Below, in pieces: positions 7,927 to 17,648 of a stretch of DNA of 60,820 bases (positions are counted from its first letter, which is position 1; each line of letters begins with the position of its first letter). The position numbers and the translations under genes are program-made. Below the pieces are notes generated by a model. It was not told the DNA's origin. It did no database searches and saw only the letters and a program-made list of their open reading frames with translations. Origin of the DNA: Opitutaceae bacterium. Lineage in GTDB: Bacteria; Verrucomicrobiota; Verrucomicrobiia; Opitutales; Opitutaceae. The stretch spans positions 1-60,820 of the forward strand of contig JANQSC010000078.1 in assembly GCA_028284235.1 (NCBI GenBank). Direction: 5' to 3'.

Positions 7927-10116
7927 ATGACGCTGCGATCACAGACTCTCGTGAAGACCCTTGCCCCGATCTTCTGGTTCGGAGCGACCCTTAACGCAGC
8001 CCCATTCATCGACCTCGACCGCAACGGGCTCAGCGATATCTGGGAAATCGCTTTCGACGCCCAAGGCCTCGACCCCAATGCCGACAACGACAACGACGGC
8101 GCCACCAACGCCCAGGAATGCGAACACGGCACCGACCCCTTCGATCCGGAATCCGTCTTCTCGTTCGACGGCATCTCCGCGGCAGAAGACGGCGTCGCCT
8201 TCACCTTCAACGGCGCCCCCAACCAAAGCTACTACTTCGAAGTCAGCGACGACCTCGTCCGCTGGGAAGAAGGACCGGAACACGTCGTCAGCCAAGGCGG
8301 AACCACCCAGCTCGTCGCCGAAAACGCCCCAGGTGAAGTGGTGTTCCTTCGCTTTCGCATCGGAGCCGACCAAGACAAAGACGGACTCACCGACTTCGAG
8401 GAATCGCTGCTCGGATACGACCCGCTCTCCCAGCACTCGGATCCCCAGTTCAGCGGAGGCGACAGCGCCCGCCTCGTCAAAGCGCTCACCTCCGACGAAT
8501 CCCTTACAATCAACGGTCGCGTCCACCAGGGCGTCAAACCGACCCTCGAAGAAGCCTCCCGCTTTCTCCACCAAGCCACGCTTGGCGCCGTCATGGACGA
8601 CATCGAGTCCGTCGCCAATACTGGCTTTGATACTTGGATACAAAACCAATTTCAAGAAGAGGCCGGCATCATCAGCCCAGCCATGGACTGGTGGATCGAC
8701 AATGTCGATCCCGTCTTCTTCGTCCACCGCCGCTACGCGTGGTGGGAGCAAGTAATGACCTCCGACGATCTCCTGCGCCAACGCCTGGCCGTCGCTCTCG
8801 GCGAAATCTACGTCCTTTCCGACGAGTCCCTCGACGGCGGCGCCTCCACCACCGGCATGGCCGACTTTTACGACCGCCTCCTTCAGCATTCGTTCGGCAA
8901 TTGGCGCGACCTGCTCCGCGACGTGTCGCTGCACCCCGCCATGGGATTTTATTTGAGCCACCTGCAAAACCGGAAGGCCGACCCCGAGGAAAACCGATTC
9001 CCCGACGAAAACTACGCCCGGGAAATCATGCAGCTCTTCAGCATCGGCCTCTTCGAGCTGAATCCCGACGGCACCCGTAAAATCGATGAGGACGGCAACG
9101 ACATCCCGACCTACGACAACACCGACATCACCAATTTCGCCCGCATCTTCACCGGGTTCTCCTACGGCGGGGATACCAACGACATCGAAACCCCTTGGAA
9201 GTTCTTCTTCGGCGACTGGGTCTGGGACGAACCCATGAAAGCCTGGATCGGAGAGCACGACACCGATTCCAAGACCCTCCTACGCGGTCAAGTCCTCCCC
9301 GCGTTCGCAGACGACCCCGGACGCACCCCGATGGACGACTTCGAAGACGCCATCGACAATCTCTACTACCACCCGAATGTCGGCCCCTTTATCTGCTACC
9401 GCTTAATCCAGCGTCTCATCAAATCGAATCCATCTCCTGGATACGTGCAGCGCGTAAGCCAAATTTTCGACGACAACGGCCAAGGAGTTCGAGGCGACAT
9501 GAAATCCGTCGTCACCGCAATTCTGCTCGATCCGGAAGCGCGCAGCCTCGCCGCTCTCGACGATCCCCACTCCGGTCGCCTAAGGGAGCCCTATCTACGC
9601 TGGGTTCGACTCGTCAAAAGCCTCGGAGCCAAATCCGGCAACGGCACCTTCCTCATCCCCGACTGGTCTCATCTCGAGGAAATGGGCCAACGCCTCATGA
9701 GCTCGCCCTCCGTATTCAATTTCTTTCTACCCGATTTCGTGGCCACCGGGGAAATGGCGGACGCCGATCTCGTCGGCCCCGAGTTTCAAATTCTCACCGC
9801 CACCACCGCCATGGCCACGCAAAACGTCTACGGCGGAGCCCTCATGTGGGGATTCGGAATCTGGGACGACGAAAGCCCCGGCGACCAGATGCACTTCGAC
9901 CTGGAAGAAGAAGTCGCCCTGCTCGAGGAAGGCAACCTCCAAGGCGTTATCGACCGACTCGACCTTCTCCTCACCTACGGGCAGCTCCGAGACGACACCC
10001 GCCAAATCCTGCAGGACGCCTACGACGGCCGAGCCGGCTGGTTCGACACTCGCCAAACAGTGGCCATGCTCGTCCGCATAGTTCTACTCTCCCCCGAATT
10101 CGCCATCATTCGGTAA
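7927..10116 (+). CDS. Secreted DUF1800 protein with calcium-binding-type repeats
   Basis: A signal peptide (about residues 1-24, ending near ATLNA) is followed by thrombospondin type 3/EF-hand-like Asp-rich repeats (DLDRNGLSDIWE, DNDNDGATNAQE and, near residue 150, DQDKDGLTDFEE). From about residue 200 to the end it is a DUF1800 domain, opening with ASRFLHQATLGA and containing YAREIMQLFSIGLFELN. DUF1800 proteins are abundant in Planctomycetes and Verrucomicrobia, are almost always paired with a DUF1501 protein, and have no proven biochemical role. The next gene follows after 15 bases. The 262-base upstream gap holds no gene that I can see. Confidence 0.92.
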   Translation: MTLRSQTLVKTLAPIFWFGATLNAAPFIDLDRNGLSDIWEIAFDAQGLDPNADNDNDGATNAQECEHGTDPFDPESVFSFDGISAAEDGVAFTFNGAPNQSYYFEVSDDLVRWEEGPEHVVSQGGTTQLVAENAPGEVVFLRFRIGADQDKDGLTDFEESLLGYDPLSQHSDPQFSGGDSARLVKALTSDESLTINGRVHQGVKPTLEEASRFLHQATLGAVMDDIESVANTGFDTWIQNQFQEEAGIISPAMDWWIDNVDPVFFVHRRYAWWEQVMTSDDLLRQRLAVALGEIYVLSDESLDGGASTTGMADFYDRLLQHSFGNWRDLLRDVSLHPAMGFYLSHLQNRKADPEENRFPDENYAREIMQLFSIGLFELNPDGTRKIDEDGNDIPTYDNTDITNFARIFTGFSYGGDTNDIETPWKFFFGDWVWDEPMKAWIGEHDTDSKTLLRGQVLPAFADDPGRTPMDDFEDAIDNLYYHPNVGPFICYRLIQRLIKSNPSPGYVQRVSQIFDDNGQGVRGDMKSVVTAILLDPEARSLAALDDPHSGRLREPYLRWVRLVKSLGAKSGNGTFLIPDWSHLEEMGQRLMSSPSVFNFFLPDFVATGEMADADLVGPEFQILTATTAMATQNVYGGALMWGFGIWDDESPGDQMHFDLEEEVALLEEGNLQGVIDRLDLLLTYGQLRDDTRQILQDAYDGRAGWFDTRQTVAMLVRIVLLSPEFAIIR

Positions 10117-10131
10117 CTAGATCGTCGATAC

Positions 10132-11529
10132 ATGAGCTCGAAAAACAGTAAACGCCTCTCCCGCCGCGCATTCATCGGCCAAGCCAGCTGCGCCGCAGTC
10201 GGGTCGACTGCGCTCTACTCGACACTCACAGGTCTGATGATGGCCAATCGGCTCTCCGCCCAAACCTTGCCGCCCGTAGGCGGCCACAAAGCGCTCGTCT
10301 GCCTTTTTCTGGGAGGCGGCAACGACTCCTTCAATATGCTCGCCCCGCGCGAAACCGAGGAGTTCAACCGCTACGCCGAAGCTCGCAGCGACATGGGGCT
10401 CGCCCTCGAAGATCTGCTTCCCATCGTGGACAGCGCGAGTGGACGGGCATTCGGGATGCATCAGGAAACTCCCGAACTGCAAAGCCTTTTCAATTCCGGT
10501 GAACTCGCGTTCGTCTGCAATACGGGCACGCTCGTCGAACCCACCACCTTGGCCGCCTACCAAAATGGGTCCGTCAAGCTGCCACTCGGACTCTTCTCGC
10601 ACGCCGACCAAAGCATGCACTGGCAAACGTCCACTCCAGACAAACGCGACTCGATCGGATGGCTCGGACGCGTCGCCGACGCGCTCGACGTCGCCAACGT
10701 CGATCCAAAAGTGTCCATGAACATTTCCCTCTCCGGGTCGAACACGCTGCAAAACGGAAACTCCGTCATTCCCTACGCCGTTACCAGCGACGGGGCGATC
10801 GACCTTCAGTTCTACGGCGACGAGAACCACCCTTACTTTAAAGGCGCTGTCGACAGCTTGCTCGAACAGGAATACCAGAATCTCCTGCAGCGAACCTATT
10901 CCAAATTGAACCGCGACGCCATCGATCTTGGCATCCTCTTCAACGAGTCCATCGAAGCGGGCACTCCTTTCAGTACCGAATTTCCGGATACTCGATTGGG
11001 CCGGGAATTTCGTATGGTTGCCCGCAGTATCGCCGCTCAAGGTCCGCTCAATCTCCAGCGGCAGACATTCATGGTTAATTCCGGCGGATGGGACACCCAC
11101 GACAATCACATCCAAGACCACAGTATTTTGCTTCAGGAAATGAGCCAAGCGGTAGGAGCGTTCTGGGCAGCCATCACCGAACTGGGAATGCAAGACCAAA
11201 TCACGCTCTTCACCGCATCCGACTTCGGTCGCACGCTCACCAGCAACGGCGACGGAACCGATCATGGCTGGGGCGGCAACCACTTCGTTCTTGGAGGCGG
11301 AATCAACGGCGGGCGACTCCATGGCGACTACCCGGAAGATATCGGTCTGGGCAATGACCTCGACACTGGACGCGGACGCCTCGTCCCTACGCTTTCAGTC
11401 GACGAGTACTTCGCCGAACTCGCCCTCTGGTTCGGCGCCCAGTCGTCAGACTTGTCACTGATGCTCCCCAACATCGAACGGTTCTACGACCCCAGCTCGA
11501 GCGACCCGCCAATCGGTCTCTGGAGCTAA
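10132..11529 (+). CDS. DUF1501 protein, Tat-exported
   Basis: The N-terminus has a twin-arginine signal (RLSRRAFIGQA, residues 8-18, followed by a hydrophobic Ala-rich stretch ending near LSAQT). The body shows DUF1501 features: FLGGGNDSFNMLAPR, NSGGWDTHDNH and FTASDFGRTLTSNGDGTDHGWG, which resemble metal-binding motifs of the alkaline phosphatase/sulfatase superfamily. Tat export suggests folding and possibly metal loading before transport. Length (465 residues) is normal for the family. It forms an operon with the preceding DUF1800 gene and the following small gene, six bases away. Confidence 0.92.
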   Translation: MSSKNSKRLSRRAFIGQASCAAVGSTALYSTLTGLMMANRLSAQTLPPVGGHKALVCLFLGGGNDSFNMLAPRETEEFNRYAEARSDMGLALEDLLPIVDSASGRAFGMHQETPELQSLFNSGELAFVCNTGTLVEPTTLAAYQNGSVKLPLGLFSHADQSMHWQTSTPDKRDSIGWLGRVADALDVANVDPKVSMNISLSGSNTLQNGNSVIPYAVTSDGAIDLQFYGDENHPYFKGAVDSLLEQEYQNLLQRTYSKLNRDAIDLGILFNESIEAGTPFSTEFPDTRLGREFRMVARSIAAQGPLNLQRQTFMVNSGGWDTHDNHIQDHSILLQEMSQAVGAFWAAITELGMQDQITLFTASDFGRTLTSNGDGTDHGWGGNHFVLGGGINGGRLHGDYPEDIGLGNDLDTGRGRLVPTLSVDEYFAELALWFGAQSSDLSLMLPNIERFYDPSSSDPPIGLWS

Positions 11530-11535
11530 CCCCCA

Positions 11536-12081
11536 GTGAATACTCGGCTCACAGTTGGACTCGCGATCCTATGCGCGTTGATCGCGCTGCTTTTGTTCAC
11601 GCTCCCCGAACCCGAGCGTCCAGCGGAAACGAATAACGATTCCGCGAATTCCACAACTCCACTCCAACCGATCGAGGAAATTTTGGATACGCCACCGGAG
11701 CCACTATCGATAACAGATCCAAAACTCCTGCAGGAATACGGATCCACGTCTTCCACTCCCATCGACGATTTGGAACGAGTCGACAATGTGCTTCAGCGCT
11801 TTTGGCTGCTCTACAAAAACCCGGATCTCCTCCGCGTGGGCTCGAACGAAGAAATCGTCGAATCGCTAACCGGTTCGAACCCGGACGGAATTGCCTTTAT
11901 CTCGCCCGACAACACCTTCATCGACTCCCAAGGAAGATTGCTCGACCGCTGGGGCGCTCCACTCTTCTTCCACGCTCAATCGCTGACCCATATTGAAATT
12001 CGATCCGCAGGGCCGGACAAAGAACTCTTCACCGATGACGACGTCCACACCGTATCTCGCTCCTCGATACGGCCCCGCTAA
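11536..12081 (+). CDS. Small membrane-anchored protein with pseudopilin-like C-terminus
   Basis: The start is a GTG six bases after the DUF1501 stop. Residues 6-23 form one transmembrane helix (VGLAILCALIALLLFTL) followed by a Pro/Glu/Asn-rich linker. The C-terminal 60 residues contain DSQGRLLDRWGAPLFF and EIRSAGPDKELFTDDDVH, which resemble the D-x-W-G-x-P and S-x-G-x-D-x-x-x-x-T-D-D-D segments of type II secretion GspG pseudopilins. There is no canonical prepilin cleavage site. It is therefore likely a minor relative or a degenerate form. Position suggests a role with the DUF1800/DUF1501 pair. Confidence 0.7.
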   Translation: MNTRLTVGLAILCALIALLLFTLPEPERPAETNNDSANSTTPLQPIEEILDTPPEPLSITDPKLLQEYGSTSSTPIDDLERVDNVLQRFWLLYKNPDLLRVGSNEEIVESLTGSNPDGIAFISPDNTFIDSQGRLLDRWGAPLFFHAQSLTHIEIRSAGPDKELFTDDDVHTVSRSSIRPR

Positions 12082-12093
12082 TCCGCAGTCACG

Positions 12094-15000
12094 CTACTTC
12101 ACGCCCTCAATCACGACGCGCTTGTGATCCCGATGGAGGCGGAACGTCGCGTCCAAGACATCCAAATACGGGCTAGAACGCGCGTCTTCACCATTAATCG
12201 TCTCCAAGTGGATCGTTCGGAGCGGATTTCGAACCCGCGACAACAAATCGCGCAACGGATCGAGCAGCCGCGCGAGATCCGCGTCCTCCAGTAAACAGTG
12301 AAACACCAGGGCCTTGCCATTGCGCAGCACTTCCAGCATCAGATCCTCGCCTCGAAACACGAGTCGCGTCGACGAAAGCCGTTTCGGCAACGCCCCTTTC
12401 AAGGCATCCAGTCCCAGCCCGCAAACGCTCGCCGGGTCCGTCGCGTTCATCCAAAAGATTCGCTTGCGTCTGTCGCGCTTGCTCAACTTGCGATAGGCTT
12501 CCTTCGAGGCGAATTGCAACCCAGGAATATCCTCGAAAAACACTCCCGATAAAATCTCGCCCGACAACTCCATCAGTCTCAACGCTTTGAATACCGATTT
12601 CCAACGAAAGGCCGGAAGCTCCCTCGCTAGCAATTCCCTGAAGAGCACACCGTAGCGATCAAACAAAATACGCGCCCGCTCCTTGTCCCGTTCCAAAGTG
12701 GCAACCTCGTCGAGAGGCACATCTTCATCCGGGATCAGAAACCAGTTTCCTGGATACGCGACTGTGTTCTCAGTCGCCAAAATACGCGTCCGTCGCCCCA
12801 TGCGAGCGCGACTCGGAGCCAAGGCCGCGCGGCGTCGATTCTGCTGCCGCGTTGCATCCGCAATTGAAAAACCCGCCTGCTCTCCACGTCGCGCCGCGGC
12901 GAACGAGTCGTTGCCCAAGCGACCTCTCCAGACCAACTCCCAAAGACCGCTTTCCAGCGCGTTCGAGTCGAGCCCCGAGCGTTCTCGCAACGCCTCGAAT
13001 CCATAACGCGCTCCCGGTGAATTTTCCCAGGCATCGAGAATTGCTCGTTCGCTCGACTCATCGGTTTCGAACTCGGTAGCGTCGAGCAGACCCCGCTCAT
13101 CGCCGAAGTCGAAGACGATTTTTCCCTTGTCCACTCCCCGCCATTCGATGCCTTCTTCGGTTAAACAGCCGTCCAACGCAGCCGGTCGGTAATCGGGATG
13201 GCGGGCCGAAAAGAAATCCTCTTCCCACAAGGCCACTCGCTCGCCATACAAGGTCAATTGCTCCACGGTTTCGAAAATCTCCCGCTCCTCCCCTGAACGG
13301 GGTGACAGCCCCTGTAATTCCGCCAAAAACGGGCTCAGCGCGCTCAGTGGCAAAGGTTTGAATACGGGTCGGTTGCGGGCCCGTTGCATGCGGAGAAGGA
13401 TCTCGAAATTCTCGAAATCGCAGATAAACACAGATTCACAGTTCTCGAGCAAGTGGCCCGTCACGAGACGTCGCTCATCCACAAGCGACGCTACAAGACT
13501 TTGCATCGACGTTTCATCGGTTGGAAACGTATCCAACATCTCATCAATGGAGACCGGTCCGAAGTAAGAAAGCCATTCGCAAACCAAATCCCGATCAGGA
13601 GACTCTGTAAAAAGAGCGTCCACGCGACCTGCGTCTTCATCCAGAAAGACGCGTCCTCCCGCAGTGGATACAGCGAAGGGTTCTCCACTTTTATCATTTT
13701 CCTCGTCGACCTGTTTCTTGAGCGCGGTCCACTCGTCCACCGGAATAGCGATGCGATCTCTGAGCCACTCCTTGAGCTCCAACCAGTCGTCAGGGGCGTA
13801 GCCGGACTCCTTCCGCTGTCGCTTGCGTTCGAACGCATCGACAATCTCGCGCGAAACAGTGGGCCGCAACGAATCGTCGAACGCGACGGATCGAATCAAC
13901 TCCTCGCGCAGACTCGAGCGTTCGGAGCCGCGTGGATCGTCGCTGTCGTACATGTACTGGTCGTTGATCTGGCGCCACGCCACGGACCGGGCGAAGGGGC
14001 TCGCGGCTGACAAGCGAGCGATTGAAATCTCCGTGGATCCGACCTCGAGCTCCGCCAGGACTTGCTTCAACGACTCCATGTCGAACTCGTCTTTCAGACA
14101 GGTCCGCCACGCTTCCAGCATCATCGGGAAGTCCTCGAATCGCCTCACCGACTCTAGTAGTTTCTTCGAGCGCATTCGACTCAGCCATAGAGGCAGTCGC
14201 TGACCCGCTTTTTGTCGCGTGATCAACAGCGCCGTTCCCGCCGCCTCTCGAAATCGAGCTCCGAAAAACCCGGAACCCTCCAGTCTTTTGCGTAGCAGAG
14301 CCTCGACATTCGAGCTCGTCACGAGTCCCAGCACGTCGTCCAAAGAAACCGTCTCCGCAATGGAGACGACCACGCAGTCGTTGTTCACATACACTTCCGC
14401 CCGATGACCATAGCGGTCCTCCCACGCAGCGTCCAAGGCGAGCGCATACGGCCGGTTCACCCGTCCGCCCCAATGTGTGTGCAAGACCAATTGCTGACCG
14501 GGAGCGCCCCCCGGGGCGGCATCCACAAACTCCGCCAGTATATGGTGTCGATGCGGGAGCGAACAGTTCGTCGCCTTTTTCTGACTACGCAAATGCGTCA
14601 CCAACGCGTTCGCAGTCGACTCGCTAAATCCGAAATCAGCAATGAGCGTCTTTTCAAAGCCGACTTTCTCCAGCCGATCATCCGCCCAACTCAAAAACGA
14701 ACCGATTCGCGTCGAGTAGTGGAAGTCGCGATTAAACTCCTCCGAACGCCAAAACGGCGGCATGGGACCGTTCCCTTCACCCGGCGTCACAAACACGTCA
14801 TTGTAAGTGATGCGCTCTATCCGCCAACTTTGCGCCCCCAGCGTAAAGACGTCGCCAATGCTCCGCTCCCAAACGAACTCCTCATCCAATTCACCGATAC
14901 GCGATCCGGGTCCTTCCAATCGAAGATGAAAATAGCCGCGATCCGGAATCACGCCTCCCGAAAAATAGTAGGCCAAGATCGCCCCTTTTCGAATCGTCAC

Positions 15001-16470
15001 CGTATTTTCAGAGCGATTGATCGACACTCTCGGCTTGAGTTCGCGCAGTCGGCTTGATTCATAGCGTCCCGCGAGCATGTTCAACACCAGATCGAACGGC
15101 TCCCTTTCCAAGTCTCGATACGGATAGCTCGACTTGATCACTCGATACAGTTCGTCAACATCCCATGGTTGAGAACCGGTCATCGAAACGACTACCTGCG
15201 CCAGCACATCCATGGGACGCTCAATCGGGTGCACCGCCTCGATATCGCGCTCCTGTATCGCTTTCGACAATACGGCCGCCTCCAGGAAGTCGCGCGGGTG
15301 CGACGGAAAAACCGTCGCTCGGCTAACCGCTCCGACTTGGTGTCCCGCCCGGCCTACTTTTTGGATCGCCGACGAGATCAATCCGGGACACTGCACCATC
15401 ACCACCTGGTCCAGCGCTCCAACGTCGATCCCCATTTCCAGCGAATTGGTAGCGACGATCGCTTTGAGTTCGCCGTTCTTGAGTCGTTGCTCGACCGCGA
15501 ACCGAATTTCCTTGGACAAGGATCCATGATGCGAATACGCAATTGGAGTCGGTTCGTCCGTGTTAATTTTAAAAGTGATCTTCTCGCATAGCTGGCGACT
15601 ATTGACAAATATGAGCGTGGACTGGTTCTCGTTTACGATTTGCTTCAAGTCCTGAACGATCGGATGCCAGAAATCGTCGTCCGGCTTGTCCTCGTCCATT
15701 TCCTCCGGGAAACGCACGTCGATCGCGTATTCCTTTTTTGTCGACGAACGAGCTTGCTTGACTATTCGCGGGACGAACTGCTCTCCTTCGATTTTGAACC
15801 CTCCCACGTACGCCGCGACTGTATCCATCGGATGCACGGTAGCGGACAACGCGATACGTTGAAACTCGCCATTCAAATGGGCAAGCCGCTCTACCGCGGT
15901 CATCAGATACACCCCCCGTTTGGAGCCGACCACGGAGTGGATTTCATCCAGAATGAGCGACTTCACTCCCATCAAAGCCCGTTGGCCATCCGAGGACGTG
16001 AGCATTAGGTTCAGGCTCTCGGGGGTAGTGATCAGGATCTCGGGCGGATTCCGCAGCATCTTCCGCCGGTCGTTTTGAGCCGTGTCTCCACTTCGGGTGA
16101 GCACTCGAATTTGCGGCCACTCGATACCTTCCGATTCGAACAGCGCTCGAAGCTCTTCCAGCGGCCCCAGCAAGTTTCTCTGAATATCGTTGTTGAGGGC
16201 TTTAAGCGGGGAAAGGTAGACGACTCGCGTCCGTCCGATCTCCCATTCACCCGAAATCAACCGATCCAGCGCCCACAAAAACGCCGCCAGCGTTTTCCCG
16301 CTACCCGTCGCTGCAGAAATCAGGACATGCCCATCGCTGGCAATCAGGTCCCACGCCTTTTCCTGTATCTCGGTCGGCGCCCCGAATCGCTTCGCAAACC
16401 AACGTTGAACGACGGGGTGGAATCGCGACAGGCTGGAAGTTGTCTCAGTTGCTGGCATTGGAGAAGACAT
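12094..16470 (-). CDS. lhr: Lhr-family ATP-dependent DNA helicase, full-length
   Basis: A superfamily 2 helicase of 1458 residues, close to the length of long bacterial Lhr. Motif I is SAATGSGKTLAAF near residue 55, motif II is LILDEIHSVVG near 173, and motif VI is QKVGRAGHQ near 373. The Lhr core winged helix and beta-sheet bundle follow to about residue 850, and a long C-terminal region (about 600 residues) with tandem winged-helix-like segments completes it. Lhr proteins unwind 3'-tailed duplexes and are linked to repair of alkylation and crosslink damage. The gene is convergent with the pseudopilin-like gene (12 bases apart) and stands 141 bases downstream of opcA. Confidence 0.93.
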   Translation of the reverse strand: MSSPMPATETTSSLSRFHPVVQRWFAKRFGAPTEIQEKAWDLIASDGHVLISAATGSGKTLAAFLWALDRLISGEWEIGRTRVVYLSPLKALNNDIQRNLLGPLEELRALFESEGIEWPQIRVLTRSGDTAQNDRRKMLRNPPEILITTPESLNLMLTSSDGQRALMGVKSLILDEIHSVVGSKRGVYLMTAVERLAHLNGEFQRIALSATVHPMDTVAAYVGGFKIEGEQFVPRIVKQARSSTKKEYAIDVRFPEEMDEDKPDDDFWHPIVQDLKQIVNENQSTLIFVNSRQLCEKITFKINTDEPTPIAYSHHGSLSKEIRFAVEQRLKNGELKAIVATNSLEMGIDVGALDQVVMVQCPGLISSAIQKVGRAGHQVGAVSRATVFPSHPRDFLEAAVLSKAIQERDIEAVHPIERPMDVLAQVVVSMTGSQPWDVDELYRVIKSSYPYRDLEREPFDLVLNMLAGRYESSRLRELKPRVSINRSENTVTIRKGAILAYYFSGGVIPDRGYFHLRLEGPGSRIGELDEEFVWERSIGDVFTLGAQSWRIERITYNDVFVTPGEGNGPMPPFWRSEEFNRDFHYSTRIGSFLSWADDRLEKVGFEKTLIADFGFSESTANALVTHLRSQKKATNCSLPHRHHILAEFVDAAPGGAPGQQLVLHTHWGGRVNRPYALALDAAWEDRYGHRAEVYVNNDCVVVSIAETVSLDDVLGLVTSSNVEALLRKRLEGSGFFGARFREAAGTALLITRQKAGQRLPLWLSRMRSKKLLESVRRFEDFPMMLEAWRTCLKDEFDMESLKQVLAELEVGSTEISIARLSAASPFARSVAWRQINDQYMYDSDDPRGSERSSLREELIRSVAFDDSLRPTVSREIVDAFERKRQRKESGYAPDDWLELKEWLRDRIAIPVDEWTALKKQVDEENDKSGEPFAVSTAGGRVFLDEDAGRVDALFTESPDRDLVCEWLSYFGPVSIDEMLDTFPTDETSMQSLVASLVDERRLVTGHLLENCESVFICDFENFEILLRMQRARNRPVFKPLPLSALSPFLAELQGLSPRSGEEREIFETVEQLTLYGERVALWEEDFFSARHPDYRPAALDGCLTEEGIEWRGVDKGKIVFDFGDERGLLDATEFETDESSERAILDAWENSPGARYGFEALRERSGLDSNALESGLWELVWRGRLGNDSFAAARRGEQAGFSIADATRQQNRRRAALAPSRARMGRRTRILATENTVAYPGNWFLIPDEDVPLDEVATLERDKERARILFDRYGVLFRELLARELPAFRWKSVFKALRLMELSGEILSGVFFEDIPGLQFASKEAYRKLSKRDRRKRIFWMNATDPASVCGLGLDALKGALPKRLSSTRLVFRGEDLMLEVLRNGKALVFHCLLEDADLARLLDPLRDLLSRVRNPLRTIHLETINGEDARSSPYLDVLDATFRLHRDHKRVVIEGVK

Positions 16471-16611
16471 TCCATCCTGGCCCGCAGTTCGCCCGCGGCA
16501 ACCTTCGAGTTGCGACGCAGCCAGGATCAGTCGGACACTCTAGACCAGCGAGTCGGACAATCGCGGTCTCAGGGCAATCGTGACGAACACAAATTCGACT
16601 CCTGAGAACGC

Positions 16612-17634
16612 CTAGCCGAAAAACAAGGCTTCCGCTAGGGCGTCGTCCTCGTCGAGCAGCTTGATCGCCCCGCTCATCGAGTGTTCGCTCAGTCCGATCT
16701 TGGCGTTGAGTTGAGCCACTCCGCAATCCAGTTTCAAGGCGCAATCCGCAAAATTCTCGTTGGAGTACGCAAAACGCAGGCGCGGATACTCAAACTGTTC
16801 CTCCGCGGCGCATTCGTAAGCAACCGTTGAACTCGACTCGTCTTCGCAATTATCGCAGTCCTGCAAAACCCCTTGAATCCAAACAAGCAGACACTGCATT
16901 TCCGCCTCGTAGGCGACCGGAGTCTCGATTACGACGCTTGTAAGGCCGTCAACAATACACTCTACGGGAAACGCGCTGAAAAACTGGCCAATACTCTGCC
17001 GCAATGACAAGGTGCGCGCGAACGCGAGATCATGCAGTTTGCTCCGCTCGGGAATCGTCAATTGATCCACGGAATACGACTCGACGGACGTATCCAAAAC
17101 AACCCGATTTACGTTTTTAAAGAACGACTGGTACTGCGACAAGTTCTCCGGCGAATCAAACCGGTACGGCCAGTAGTAAGTTGGGAGGTCGCTTTCCAGG
17201 AAGATCGAAATCTGGTCTTCGAGGTACTGCTTCTCCTTCAGTGTGTATCCAAAAATTATCGCTTCGCAACAGCTCATATCTCCCTGCCCTTCTCCAATGT
17301 AGCACTCGGAGAATATTTTGCAGACGATTCCCTGCCCCATGGCGTTCGCGTCCCGGGACGGGCAAAGGGCGATCACGCGACAAGGATAGCGTCTCGAAAA
17401 CTGTATGACGGACCGAAACAGGGCTTGCGCTTCGTCGGTGGACGCATCGAATCCGAAGTGGAGGATGAAGTTCATTCGCGACGCTCGAAACTCCGAAGGA
17501 GGCCGGGCTCCATCGCTCGCCGGCGGCGCGTTCCACATGTTGGAAAGCGACACCAGGGCGTCGCCCACGGGAACCTCCACACCGGGAAGCCCGCGGTAGA
17601 TCTCGTTTTGCTCGGTTGCCAATGTGTCCGCCAT
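16612..17634 (-). CDS. opcA: OpcA-like glucose-6-phosphate dehydrogenase assembly protein
   Basis: 340 residues with the OpcA N-terminal region (residues 50-200), including MNFILHFGF, RYPCRVIALCPS and the acidic/aromatic segment DLPTYYWPYRFD, which matches the family's LPVFLWWR-like motif. OpcA supports redox control and oligomer assembly of glucose-6-phosphate dehydrogenase in cyanobacteria and actinobacteria. It lies 14 bases downstream of zwf on the same strand, the same order as in cyanobacteria. The protein is rich in Cys in the middle region (MSCCEAI; CDNCEDE), which would suit a redox role, though this is inference. Confidence 0.85.
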   Translation of the reverse strand: MADTLATEQNEIYRGLPGVEVPVGDALVSLSNMWNAPPASDGARPPSEFRASRMNFILHFGFDASTDEAQALFRSVIQFSRRYPCRVIALCPSRDANAMGQGIVCKIFSECYIGEGQGDMSCCEAIIFGYTLKEKQYLEDQISIFLESDLPTYYWPYRFDSPENLSQYQSFFKNVNRVVLDTSVESYSVDQLTIPERSKLHDLAFARTLSLRQSIGQFFSAFPVECIVDGLTSVVIETPVAYEAEMQCLLVWIQGVLQDCDNCEDESSSTVAYECAAEEQFEYPRLRFAYSNENFADCALKLDCGVAQLNAKIGLSEHSMSGAIKLLDEDDALAEALFFG

Positions 17635-17648
17635 CGCTGCCTGCGCTC

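Noticed and set aside
7939-9258. Open frame of 439 codons antisense to the DUF1800 gene.
   Set aside because: Composition is the Val/Gly/Glu-rich shadow of the sense gene and no family is recognised.
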